This document shows positions 42,706 to 52,021 of a DNA stretch of 64,000 bases, piece after piece. The DNA comes from Candidatus Latescibacterota bacterium (GTDB lineage: Bacteria > JAAXHH01): assembly GCA_022821085.1 (NCBI GenBank), contig JAJEEG010000006.1, positions 2,501,330 to 2,565,329 of the forward strand. The letters are read 5' to 3'. Position 1 is the first letter of the stretch; the number at the start of each line of letters is the position of its first letter. The position numbers were made by a program, and so were the translations under genes. The notes beneath the pieces were generated by a model. It saw only the letters and a list, made by a program, of their open reading frames with translations. It ran no database searches and had not been told where the DNA came from.

Positions 42706-45700
42706 TTACAGGGCCGTGTGGCGATCGAAAGCCCTGATGTCCCGGTACCGCGCCTTGATCGGCTCGGCGAGGGTCCGCCACACGAGAAACCGCTTCCTCA
42801 ATACGGTGAAGAACCGCCGGTTGATCGTCTGCCATTGCGCCAGGTCTCCGCTGCGGCGGTGGATCACGATCAGGATGCGGTACAGTCTCTCGTGGAGCAC
42901 GGGCTCCAGTTCTAGCCGCACGTCCTGGCTGATGGCGAGGTCGTACGGCGCCAGCCAGACGGTCGACGCTACGTGATACGTGTCGTAGGTATCCCCCGGT
43001 ATCGCGTCGAGCGTGGTCCCCTCGGCGACGAAGTCCTCCGCCGAACTGTCTTCGTGCGTCTGGAATATGTGGTTCAGGTAACCCGACAGCGGCAACGCTT
43101 CGGGGACGGTCACCGTGAACGGGAACTCGAAGCGCCAGTCGTCTTCGTCGGGCGGCGGGGGCGACCAGCGCCGCGTCACGTCCTCTACGGTCATGTCCGC
43201 GGCCTTCTTTGCCGGGTAGAGGGTGGACAGGAAGACGATGGCCATGACGACCATCGTGGCGTATACGGTCGACAGGGAGGAATAGTTGAGCGACATGCCG
43301 CCCAGCAGGTCGAATTGCGAGAGCCCCATGGTGATGATCTGGCCGGCAAGGTATCCGAATACGGCCCCGAGGGTCGCGAACACGGCGGCTTCGGCGATGA
43401 ACAGGGCGGCGACGTGGTTCGGCGCCAGGCCGACCGCGCTGTAGACACCGATTTCCCGGAACCGTTCGAACACGGCGCCCATCATGGTGTTCAACACCAG
43501 GAACGCCGCGATGAGCACCGGGATGATCAGGTTGGCCAGGCCCGAAACCGAGGTGGCGCCGAGGGAGCTGTAAACCCTCACTTCGTCTTCCATGCCGACG
43601 AACACGGCCAGGAGGACCCGCGACATGAAGGCCTCCACGGAATCGCGGAGCTGTTCGCCGCCGGCGAACCCCGCGATGGCCACGGACCGCGTGGACCCGT
43701 TCAGGTCGAGCGTCTGCCGATAGGGCAGGACCAGCACGTTGCGGGACGGCAGGTGCTCGGAGGCCTGGATGGTGGACATGAACACCTCGATGTCCATATC
43801 GGTCAGGGCCCGGGTCATGGAGAAACTGGCGGGCATGATACTTTCGTCGTCCATGTCCCGGTAGGCGTCGAATCCTTCGGAATCGAGCAGGCCGATCACG
43901 GTATATCGTCCACCGAGGATCTCCACCTCCGCCGTACCCACGTCCTCCGGTCCCACGTTCAACCGCTCGGCCAGTTCCGTGGGCAGCAGGCAGGCCGCCC
44001 TTTCGTCCGGGGCGAACCACCGTCCTCCCGGCACCAGGTAGCGGTCCAGGCCGGTGACGGCCGGTTCGCCGGCGTGCAGTCCCAGGATGGACTGTACCGT
44101 GGTGGCGGTCCCTTTGCCCGGCGCGCGCAGATCGATATAGGGACTGGTCATGTCCTCCGGCTCGTACCAGGACCGGGGTACCACGTCCGCCTGGTCTTGG
44201 AAGGCGTTCTCCACGTAGGGCAGGAATGAAGTGGGCAGGGAGTGCCACGACAGGCTGCGCATGAGGACGCCTTCGTACGGCGGGGTGTTCTCGCGGTCCA
44301 GCGTATAGAACTGGATACCGGTCCTGAAAGAAGTGAAGGACAGCACGGTGAAGGTCAGCAGGGTCAACGTGACCGCGGTCAGCGCCGTGCGCATCTTCCG
44401 CTTGCGCAGGTTCGATATCCCCAGGGAAATGGCCACGGCCGTAGCGCTCAGCCGGCCGATATCCGCCTCGTGGAGGCCAGCCGCCGACCGGGTCAGGTTC
44501 TTCATCTCGGTGTCGAACCGGGTGACGATCATGGTGATGATGATCAGAGCCATGGCCAGGATGATGAAGGCGAGAAAGACCATGTACGGCGTCAGGCTGA
44601 GTTGAAAGGCGGGGTGCACGTTCTGCAGCAGCATGAAGACCGCCGCGAAGATGACGCCCACCGAGGCCAGCCGCTTCCGGATGTCCGTGAATCCGAAGAA
44701 AAGCCGCTCGAGGAAGAAACAGAAGGGAACCAGCAGCATGAAGTAGAACACGATGCCGTCCACCGTGTCGTCCGCGGCGTACCGCACGTCGGGATAGGCC
44801 CGCGCCTCGAAACCCCACGCTTCCCTCGACCGTGCGGCGAAGGCGTCGTAACGGCGGCTTTCCAGGGCCTCCCGGGCGGCCCGAAGCGCCTGAGTGCTTT
44901 CCTCGTGGAGCTCGGCGGCCCGGGCGTTGGTCACGCCGTGGTCCTCCAGTTTCATCAGGCGGGCCCGGTTCAGCGACCACAGGTCCAGGGCGCTCTGGTA
45001 GAAGGGGTAGAGGATCAGGCCCTGGTCCGCCGTGAATCCCCGTCCCTGGGCCTGGGCCATGGCCTCGTCGGAGATACTTTCCGGCGGATCGTCGAGCCAG
45101 GACTCCGGCGTGTTGGTCAACAGGTACTTGACGCCCCGCGGACCCGAGCTCATGAACATCTTGACCCGGTCCTCGGGCCGGGCGAAGACCACCGCGGCGT
45201 TGGTCATCCAGTTACCGAAGAAACTCTGGTCTTCCACGAAGGCCGCGCCGTACTTGCGCAGCGGACTGTTGTCCCGGCCGAGCACGGTCAGGTTGTCGAG
45301 GGCGACGAAAACGCCGGGGTCCACGATATCGAAGAGGTTGATCTCCTCGCAGGGGAAGAGGACCTGGATGGTATTGTTCACCTTTGCGGCGTTCGGCACG
45401 GCCAGGGGGAAGGTGGCGTCGCCCTCTTCGCCCAGGTCCGGGGCGTACACGATCCGTCCGTCGGCGCCTAAGCCGTAGCTGCGCAGTTCCGTCGGTCCTT
45501 GGGGGAACCGGATCATGGACATCCGGAAATGCCCCATCGAGTCGGCGTGGGTAACCATGAACCCCCGCACGCCGCTGTGGCTCTGGTATCCGGGCTCGTA
45601 GACGACCAGGGCATCGGATACCGGGGTATTGGGCTTGAAGAAATCCACCGTGCGGTCGAATTCGAGGACCCGGCCTTCGATGTCGCGGCCCTCGTCCTTG

Positions 45701-47274
45701 AGCCGTATCGAATCGTCGACGTCGAAGGCCTCGGGGTCGGAAAGCATGGCTGGGAGCAGGGTGCCGAGGGTCCGGACCTGCCGGACCAGGTTCGGAAAAT
45801 CCACGTACTCGATCCGGTCCTTCGGGGTATCGATGAGGAGCCTGTTGTCGTTCGCCGTGGCGAAGGTCATGCCGTGGAGTCCGGCGAGCGTGACCATCTC
45901 GTGGTCGAAGGCGGGACCCGCGGGCATGTAGCTTTCCTGCGAACGGAGCGGGTGCGTCAGCGTGTTGAGGTAGGGCGTTCGGCTTTCCTCTTCATCGTGG
46001 ACCCCGGCCTTGCGCGCGTAATTCAGGTACCGGTCCGCGTAGGGTTCATACAGGAGGTCCAGGTTCGAAGTGAAGAAGATGTAATCGCCATAGCTGAACA
46101 GGCCGACCTGGTCCGACCTGCTTGTGAGGTCCAGGCCAAGGAACAGGGCGAAGGGAATCCGGTCCGCTTCGGGGATCCGTTCCAGGAAGAAATCGTCCTT
46201 CCGCTGGTGGCGGTCCAGGAAGTCGTTTATGCCCTGCAGCCCGTGGAAATGAGCGGACGTGGCCAGAAACAGTACGGTGTATCCCGGCGGATGGGCCCGG
46301 AGCACTTCCATCAGCTCCAGCATGGCGGCGATGCCCCCCGCGCTCTCGGCGCCCGGCGCCAGTCCGGGCACGACCGACATGGCGTCGTAAAACGCCGACA
46401 GCACCACGATCCGGTCTTTCCATTTCTCCGTGCCGTCGCCCCCCGGCAGCGGTTCGTCGCGTCCCGGTATCCAACCCATGACGTTCCAGGTCTCGGCCCG
46501 TTCCCACGTCATGCGTCCCCGGATCGTCACTTCGGCCTCGCCGGACCGCGCGGCCGCCAGGACCATCGCCGCATGCTGGTCCGGGACCCAGAAACGCGGC
46601 ACGTCGGCGGGCACGTCCAGGATCTTGCGCTGGGCCTGGTTGTTGGTCACCGCGCCGGGACCGTTGTCGTAGAACAGGACAGCCTGCGCGCCGAGCATCC
46701 GCGCGTTGAGATACTGGTCGCGCCCGTCGAAATCGACCAGGACGATGCTCCCCTCGATCTCTTTCCCGTTGAAGGCCTGGAATTCGCCCCGCCGGCCGTA
46801 GTGCAGGGGGCCCCGGATCCCATCCGGAAAGGAATTCAGCCGCACCAGGTTGGGCCAGAACTGGTACACCGGTATCTCGGTCTCCACGGAGTCGTGCACG
46901 GTCAGCGTGAAACCATGGTCGACGGGAGAGGAGACCGTGAAGGTGTCGACGGCGACATCGGCCAGGCCGCCGGCATGGAAGGCATCGGCCACGTATTCCA
47001 TGGCCGCCCGGTTTCCCGGATATCCGACGACGCGCGACGGGTTTTCGCTCATCGCCCGGACATGGGCCTCCACTTGTTCCAGGGTGACGATTTCGGCAAC
47101 ATCTTCCCAGGACACCGGCGCTTTCTCGAGGGGCCTGGGCGGCACGTCCTCGGGAAGGGAGACGATCCTCAGTATCACGTGCTCCGTCACCCAGGCCGGG
47201 CCGGCAACGGCCACGGCGAGGAACAACAGGACGCCCACGGCGAGGAAAAAGTAACCGAATATCCGAGAATACAC
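42706..47274 (-). CDS. degenerate M28 peptidase-like domain fused to an FtsX-type permease
   Basis: 1522 residues. After an N-terminal helix (residues 8-28), residues 60-350 resemble an M28 aminopeptidase with a PA insertion (about 165-250; EGSIVLVDFDGRDQYLNARM). The expected metal ligands are altered: the AHYD histidine is phenylalanine (SAFYD, F295), the GADDN stretch is GAESA (E310), and the EE pair of the catalytic site is HF (H342, F343). From about 890 there are membrane helices followed by an FtsX domain with FERFREIGVYSAVGLAPNHV (about 1295-1314) and a soluble C-terminal part of about 150 residues. The peptidase part looks inactive and may bind peptide or sense a ligand for the permease. 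Confidence 0.7.
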   Translation of the reverse strand: MYSRIFGYFFLAVGVLLFLAVAVAGPAWVTEHVILRIVSLPEDVPPRPLEKAPVSWEDVAEIVTLEQVEAHVRAMSENPSRVVGYPGNRAAMEYVADAFHAGGLADVAVDTFTVSSPVDHGFTLTVHDSVETEIPVYQFWPNLVRLNSFPDGIRGPLHYGRRGEFQAFNGKEIEGSIVLVDFDGRDQYLNARMLGAQAVLFYDNGPGAVTNNQAQRKILDVPADVPRFWVPDQHAAMVLAAARSGEAEVTIRGRMTWERAETWNVMGWIPGRDEPLPGGDGTEKWKDRIVVLSAFYDAMSVVPGLAPGAESAGGIAAMLELMEVLRAHPPGYTVLFLATSAHFHGLQGINDFLDRHQRKDDFFLERIPEADRIPFALFLGLDLTSRSDQVGLFSYGDYIFFTSNLDLLYEPYADRYLNYARKAGVHDEEESRTPYLNTLTHPLRSQESYMPAGPAFDHEMVTLAGLHGMTFATANDNRLLIDTPKDRIEYVDFPNLVRQVRTLGTLLPAMLSDPEAFDVDDSIRLKDEGRDIEGRVLEFDRTVDFFKPNTPVSDALVVYEPGYQSHSGVRGFMVTHADSMGHFRMSMIRFPQGPTELRSYGLGADGRIVYAPDLGEEGDATFPLAVPNAAKVNNTIQVLFPCEEINLFDIVDPGVFVALDNLTVLGRDNSPLRKYGAAFVEDQSFFGNWMTNAAVVFARPEDRVKMFMSSGPRGVKYLLTNTPESWLDDPPESISDEAMAQAQGRGFTADQGLILYPFYQSALDLWSLNRARLMKLEDHGVTNARAAELHEESTQALRAAREALESRRYDAFAARSREAWGFEARAYPDVRYAADDTVDGIVFYFMLLVPFCFFLERLFFGFTDIRKRLASVGVIFAAVFMLLQNVHPAFQLSLTPYMVFLAFIILAMALIIITMIVTRFDTEMKNLTRSAAGLHEADIGRLSATAVAISLGISNLRKRKMRTALTAVTLTLLTFTVLSFTSFRTGIQFYTLDRENTPPYEGVLMRSLSWHSLPTSFLPYVENAFQDQADVVPRSWYEPEDMTSPYIDLRAPGKGTATTVQSILGLHAGEPAVTGLDRYLVPGGRWFAPDERAACLLPTELAERLNVGPEDVGTAEVEILGGRYTVIGLLDSEGFDAYRDMDDESIMPASFSMTRALTDMDIEVFMSTIQASEHLPSRNVLVLPYRQTLDLNGSTRSVAIAGFAGGEQLRDSVEAFMSRVLLAVFVGMEDEVRVYSSLGATSVSGLANLIIPVLIAAFLVLNTMMGAVFERFREIGVYSAVGLAPNHVAALFIAEAAVFATLGAVFGYLAGQIITMGLSQFDLLGGMSLNYSSLSTVYATMVVMAIVFLSTLYPAKKAADMTVEDVTRRWSPPPPDEDDWRFEFPFTVTVPEALPLSGYLNHIFQTHEDSSAEDFVAEGTTLDAIPGDTYDTYHVASTVWLAPYDLAISQDVRLELEPVLHERLYRILIVIHRRSGDLAQWQTINRRFFTVLRKRFLVWRTLAEPIKARYRDIRAFDRHTAL

Positions 47275-47275
47275 G

Positions 47276-49270
47276 CTAGTCTATCCCGTAGATATGATGG
47301 CCCGCATGGGGAAACCACACGTAGTCGACGAACATGGAGATGACCACGCCGGTGACCACGCCGAAGATCAGGCCCAGGAAGAAGGGCTGTCCCTTCCGGT
47401 ACAGTTCGATGCCGCCGACCCACATCATGATGCTCTTGATGACCCAGCACACGAACATGGACGAGACGATCGCCCTGGCGGGCCAGGAGTATGAAAGGAA
47501 GAAGCCGAGGGGATGCAGCGGCCAACCCGGCAGCCGGGCCCTCAGCGTCATGAGCAGAAACATGAGTGCACCGCCCACCATGAAGAACATCAGCCGCGAC
47601 GTGTCCGGTCCGAAGGGATCCCGCATCTTGGTGAGCGTTTCGTTGTAGGGGATGGTCGATCCGATCCGGCCGAACCACCAGCCGTTGGTGAACTGGCGCG
47701 TGCCCTGGTCGAACCCCAGGTAGATCGTCCAGACCAGCGAGATCACCACGCCGATCACCGCGGCGGTCAGAAGCGACCAACCCAGGCCGCGCTGCCAGCG
47801 CGTGCCGATCTCGGACAGCTTGGCCGCCTGCATGAAGGCGGGCATGAAGGTCGACTTGATCTCGCTGACGGGTCCGTACGTCTGGGCCATGGCCGTCATG
47901 GTAGACATGGACAGGTTGGCCGACCCCACCGAATAGAACACGAGCACCTGGGCGATCATGGGCGAACGCACATAGGGCAGCCCGGCCTCGGCGATGATGC
48001 GGGACACCCCGATGTAGATGATGAATACGCCGGCGAGGAGGAACACGGCGATGGGCACGCTCATACCCAGCTGGTTCAGCCAGACCACCCCGTAGACGAA
48101 ACCTCCGATGAACCCGAAGACCGCGACCCGGTAGGGCAGCATTTCCTCCGAATCGTCCAGGTCCGACCTGCGGCCGAAGGCCTGGGAGCACACGGCGCGG
48201 ATGTGAAACCGCGCCCGCCAGAGCCCCCATCCCACGAAGAGGATGAACGCGCCCATGTTCTGCCAGTCCAGCATGGGATGGATCGAGGTGTAGTTATCCC
48301 GTCCCGGGATGTCGTACCCGATCCGGTGGGCGATGCCCACCTGGATGATCCCGATCATGTAGAACACCCAGAAACCGGCGAGGACGTCCAGGTTGACGAA
48401 ATAGGAAATGCCCAGGATGGCCGGGCGGAAGTTGATTTCCAGCGGGGGAAACCCTTCGCCGAACACGATGGGCGGGGCCGACCCGAAATAGGGGAACTGG
48501 GGCACGACCGGGGTGAAGAACCCGACGATGTTGTACATCATCACGCAGAACGGGATCGAAAAGCCGATCCAGAACCGCTTCTCCGAGAGAAAGGCCGGGA
48601 TACGGCTCGGCGATTCCATGCCCCGGGTGAAGGCGAGGGGGATCTGCATCATGGGAAAGACGAGTTTCTCGTGTTCGACCCACTGCCGCCTGAGGATGAC
48701 CACGAGACACAGGCCCATGAAGATGATCGGGACGATGAAGGTCAGCCACCAGAACAGCGGGATGCCCCACACGCTCCAGGGAATGGACGCGCCGGGCGGT
48801 ATGCCGTCCACCAGCCAGGTGAGGGCGTTGCCCTGGTTCGTGACGTTCGCCCAGGGCTGCAGGTACGGGTAGAAGTACTCGGCCCACTGGTTCTCGGGCG
48901 TCGCCAGCAGATAGGGGGCCATCAGCGTGGAGATGAACGGGGCGCCCATGCCGTTGGTCGTCAGCCCCGATGCCGCCATGCCCATGACCAGGGGGATGAC
49001 GAACTCGTGGGGCGTGAGGGCCCAGTCCTTCTTCCACCTGGCCAGCACCACGTTGAATACGACCAGGTACCCAAAGGCCAGAAACAGCGCGCCGATGTGT
49101 AGATGATCAGCGCCGAGCTGGGACGAGGCCATGGTGTACTGGAAATAGGGGACGATGAGGGAGATCAGGACGACGCTCAGCAGGCCCAGGAGAATGGAAC
49201 GAGGCGTAATGATCCGGGTCGCGGTCGCGCGGACAGCGGAGGCGGAAACACTTTGCTGTACTGAGGCCAT
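47276..49270 (-). CDS. polytopic membrane protein, DUF6785 family
   Basis: 664 residues with about 14 membrane helices. Conserved segments include MASSQLGADHLHIGALFLA, GMAASGLTTNGMGAPFISTL, GIPLFWWLTFIVPIIFMGLC and ILRRQWVEHEKLVFPMMQIP. The last is shared in altered form with the protein at 56089-58086 (ILRKQWIERERLTFPLARVP), so these two are clear paralogues. The family has no established function known to me. The gene heads the minus-strand cluster, and the fusion protein gene starts 1 base after it. Two 13-base direct repeats, TTCTCCGCCCACT, lie just before its start, where I see no good ribosome site. Confidence 0.68.
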   Translation of the reverse strand: MASVQQSVSASAVRATATRIITPRSILLGLLSVVLISLIVPYFQYTMASSQLGADHLHIGALFLAFGYLVVFNVVLARWKKDWALTPHEFVIPLVMGMAASGLTTNGMGAPFISTLMAPYLLATPENQWAEYFYPYLQPWANVTNQGNALTWLVDGIPPGASIPWSVWGIPLFWWLTFIVPIIFMGLCLVVILRRQWVEHEKLVFPMMQIPLAFTRGMESPSRIPAFLSEKRFWIGFSIPFCVMMYNIVGFFTPVVPQFPYFGSAPPIVFGEGFPPLEINFRPAILGISYFVNLDVLAGFWVFYMIGIIQVGIAHRIGYDIPGRDNYTSIHPMLDWQNMGAFILFVGWGLWRARFHIRAVCSQAFGRRSDLDDSEEMLPYRVAVFGFIGGFVYGVVWLNQLGMSVPIAVFLLAGVFIIYIGVSRIIAEAGLPYVRSPMIAQVLVFYSVGSANLSMSTMTAMAQTYGPVSEIKSTFMPAFMQAAKLSEIGTRWQRGLGWSLLTAAVIGVVISLVWTIYLGFDQGTRQFTNGWWFGRIGSTIPYNETLTKMRDPFGPDTSRLMFFMVGGALMFLLMTLRARLPGWPLHPLGFFLSYSWPARAIVSSMFVCWVIKSIMMWVGGIELYRKGQPFFLGLIFGVVTGVVISMFVDYVWFPHAGHHIYGID

Positions 49271-49272
49271 GG

Positions 49273-49301
49273 AGTGGGCGGAGAATGTAGTGGGCGGAGA
49301 A
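49273..49301. repeat. 13-base direct repeat at the start of the DUF6785 gene
   Basis: AGTGGGCGGAGAA is present at 49273-49285 and 49289-49301, a 16-base period. It lies in the leader of the leftward gene at 49270 and takes the place of a visible ribosome site. Confidence 0.8.
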
Positions 49302-49437
49302 CGGCTTTCGCGTTTTTTTCCGGTAATTTCGAATTAAAAAACGGGTCCAGCATATGTAAGGTCGCGCGCGGTATAAGTCAAAGAAAAACGCCTTTCGCCG
49401 TAGTCCTCAAGCCCCGTTGCACTCGCTGTTTTAGTGG

Positions 49438-49466
49438 TTGACACCCCAGTGGTTTACGGGGATATT
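49438..49466 (+). promoter_or_regulatory. promoter for the transporter-bshCBA operon
   Basis: TTGACA at 49438-49443, a 17-base spacer, and GATATT at 49461-49466. It lies about 42 bases upstream of the GTG start at 49508. Confidence 0.65.
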
Positions 49467-49507
49467 TCCATATCCTGGATGTGCGCGATTCACTCGAGGA
49501 ATGCACC

Positions 49508-52021
49508 GTGAAGGCCGAGACCAGAGCCGCCCTAGACCGCTTTCTGAACAGGTACATCGCCTTCATCTGCCGCCATCCGGCAAAGGTTCTGTTGTTCGCG
49601 CTGCTTTCCGCCTCGCTTTCCGTCCATTTCGCCTCCAGGCTTCAGCTGAAAACCGACTTCGTCGAACTGCTCCCCGAAGGCTACCGGAGCGTCGACGACA
49701 TAAACCGGCTCACCGAGCGCGTCGGCGGCATCGGCAACCTGACCGTCGTCATAGAGACGGAAGACCTCGCCGCCGCCCAGCGGTATGCCGACGACCTCGC
49801 CGGCAGGCTCCGGTCCGATCTACCGGATGGGTATGTCCGCTACATCGAATACCGGGTGGACGACGAGAAGCGGTTCTACGAAGACCACAAGTATCTGTAC
49901 GCCGACCTGGAGGACCTTGAAGAGATCCAGAGCCGGCTGAGCCGGCAGATCCTGAAGACGAAACTGGAGCAGAACCCCCTGTTCGTTTCCGAGGAAGACC
50001 TCGGCCTTGAGGTGGAAGACGAGCCGTTCACGGTGAGCGACCTGGAGGAGAAGTACGAGCAACAGGCGTCGGAGAAGCTGGACAAGTGGGTCGGCGGGTA
50101 TTTCACGGGACACGACGAGCAGGGACAGTTTCTCGTCATGGTCCTGAAACCCTTCGGATCGTCGACCGGCGTGTCCTTCTCGCGGGACCTGTGTGAACGG
50201 GTGCTGGCCATCGCGGAAGGGCTCGAACCCACGTCCTACCACCCGTCGCTGAAGGTCGGCCTCACCGGCAAGTACCGCCTGATCCTGGACCAGTACGAGT
50301 CCGTCAATCGGGAGATCTTCACGTCGGCCGGCGTCACGCTGTCACTGGTCGCCCTGGCCATCTTCCTCTACTTCCGCACCGTCGTCCCGGTCATCAACAT
50401 CACGCTGGTCGTGGTCGTCGGCATCCTCTGGACGTTCTGCCTGACCTACTTCCGCATCGGCTACCTGAACATGCAGACCGCCTTCCTGGGCGCCATCATC
50501 ATAGGGAACGGCATCAACTACGGGCTGATCCTGATGTCCAGGTACAAGGAAGAGCGGCTGCGTGGAGAGAACGCCCGGGACGGCGTGCAGATCGCCTTCC
50601 GGAACACGCTCACGGCGACGGTCACCTCGGCGGCGTCCACCGGCCTGGCCTACGGCACGCTCATGATCACTGATTTCCGTGGCTTCAACCATTTCGGGTT
50701 CATCGGCGGCCTGGGCATGCTGCTGTGCTGGCTTTCGACCTTCTCCATCCTGCCGGCGCTGCTGATGCTCTGGGACCGCACCGCCTTCGGGCGGAAGACC
50801 TGGACCCGGAAGGTCTCCCGGGGCAGTTCGATGAGCCGTCTCGCCGACCTGGTGCAGAAAAAGCCGCGGGCCGTGGTGGGCACGAGCATATCGATGGTGC
50901 TGCTGGGCGCCGTCCTGCTGGTATGGTGGCTCCCGAACTCCTTCGAGTACGACTTCTCGAAACTGCGCAACGAGCCGCGGGGCGACACCTACGAGCGGAT
51001 CCTCAACCACCGCGTCAACGCCCTGTTCGGCATATCGCAGTCGCCTGCCGTCATCCTGGCGGACCGCCTGGACCAGGTGCCGGGCATACGCCGGGCCGTG
51101 CTGGACAAGAAAGAAGCCGAAAAGGAAGTCCCCAATCCGACCATCGACCGGGTCCGGACCGTTTTCGACCTGCTGCCGGAGGACCAGGAGGACAAGATTG
51201 ACGTCCTCTGGGACATCGAGTACATGCTCGACACCAATCCGCCCGACGAACTCGGCATCCCGCCCGACCAGCTCGCGAAGATCAACGATTTCCGTGACAA
51301 CCTGAGCCTGGACGAGATCACCGTGGACGACCTGCCCCGGGCGATTACGCGGCCCTACGAGGAGCGGGACGGTACGGTGGGCAGGCTGGTCTACGTCTAC
51401 CCGAGGTCGGACGCCGGACTCTGGAACGGCCGGAACCTGATCCGGTTCGCGGAGGTCGTCCGTTCCAACCGCCTGCCGGACGATGAAGTCATCTATTCCT
51501 CCGGAGAGGCCGTGGTCTTCGCCGACATGCTGAAGGCCGTGGATCGCGACGGCCCCCTCGCCACGATCGCCTGCTTCGCGGGCGTGATCCTGCTGCTCGT
51601 GCTGGCGTTCCGGAGCATCCACGCGTCGGTGGTGATCCTGGCCTCCCTGCTGGGCGGCATGCTGGTCATGGGCGGAGTCATCGCAATCTTCGACATCAAG
51701 GTGAACTTCTTCAACTTCATCGTCATACCCACCACACTGGGCATCGGGGTGGACTACAGCGTAAACCTCTATCAACGCTACCGCCTTGACGGACGCGGTT
51801 CCATACGTAATATGGTACAGCATACAGGCGCGGCCCTGGTCATGTGCTCGTCCACCACGCTGATCGGGTACACCTCGCTCATGCTGACGTCCAACCGGGG
51901 CCTGCATTCCTTCGGGATCATGGCCAACGTGGGCGAGATCGCCACGCTGGCGACCGCGCTGATCGCACTGCCCGCCTACCTGCTCATCATGGAAAAGCGC
52001 CGAACAAGGCCGGTTACATGA
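49508..52021 (+). CDS. MMPL/RND-type transporter, first gene of the bacillithiol operon
   Basis: 837 residues from a GTG at 49508 with GAGGAA 6 bases before it; an earlier GTG at 49481 would add nine residues. It has two large soluble domains and about 12 helices in the usual RND half-and-half layout. Residues following LQLKTDFVELLPEGYRSVDD form the first periplasmic domain. Recognisable membrane blocks are GAIIIGNGINYGLILMSRYK and FIVIPTTLGIGVDYSVNLYQ. MMPL proteins export lipids or hydrophobic molecules, or move sterol-like compounds. The stop overlaps the ATG of bshC by 4 bases, so it is coupled to low-molecular-weight thiol synthesis; export of a thiol conjugate is a possibility, not shown. 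Confidence 0.85.
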   Translation: MKAETRAALDRFLNRYIAFICRHPAKVLLFALLSASLSVHFASRLQLKTDFVELLPEGYRSVDDINRLTERVGGIGNLTVVIETEDLAAAQRYADDLAGRLRSDLPDGYVRYIEYRVDDEKRFYEDHKYLYADLEDLEEIQSRLSRQILKTKLEQNPLFVSEEDLGLEVEDEPFTVSDLEEKYEQQASEKLDKWVGGYFTGHDEQGQFLVMVLKPFGSSTGVSFSRDLCERVLAIAEGLEPTSYHPSLKVGLTGKYRLILDQYESVNREIFTSAGVTLSLVALAIFLYFRTVVPVINITLVVVVGILWTFCLTYFRIGYLNMQTAFLGAIIIGNGINYGLILMSRYKEERLRGENARDGVQIAFRNTLTATVTSAASTGLAYGTLMITDFRGFNHFGFIGGLGMLLCWLSTFSILPALLMLWDRTAFGRKTWTRKVSRGSSMSRLADLVQKKPRAVVGTSISMVLLGAVLLVWWLPNSFEYDFSKLRNEPRGDTYERILNHRVNALFGISQSPAVILADRLDQVPGIRRAVLDKKEAEKEVPNPTIDRVRTVFDLLPEDQEDKIDVLWDIEYMLDTNPPDELGIPPDQLAKINDFRDNLSLDEITVDDLPRAITRPYEERDGTVGRLVYVYPRSDAGLWNGRNLIRFAEVVRSNRLPDDEVIYSSGEAVVFADMLKAVDRDGPLATIACFAGVILLLVLAFRSIHASVVILASLLGGMLVMGGVIAIFDIKVNFFNFIVIPTTLGIGVDYSVNLYQRYRLDGRGSIRNMVQHTGAALVMCSSTTLIGYTSLMLTSNRGLHSFGIMANVGEIATLATALIALPAYLLIMEKRRTRPVT

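Noticed and set aside
45499-47343. 614-codon plus-strand frame antisense to the permease fusion gene
   Set aside because: It has no recognisable domain, is rich in G/R/V/H as expected from a complement frame, and lies fully within a well supported minus-strand gene.
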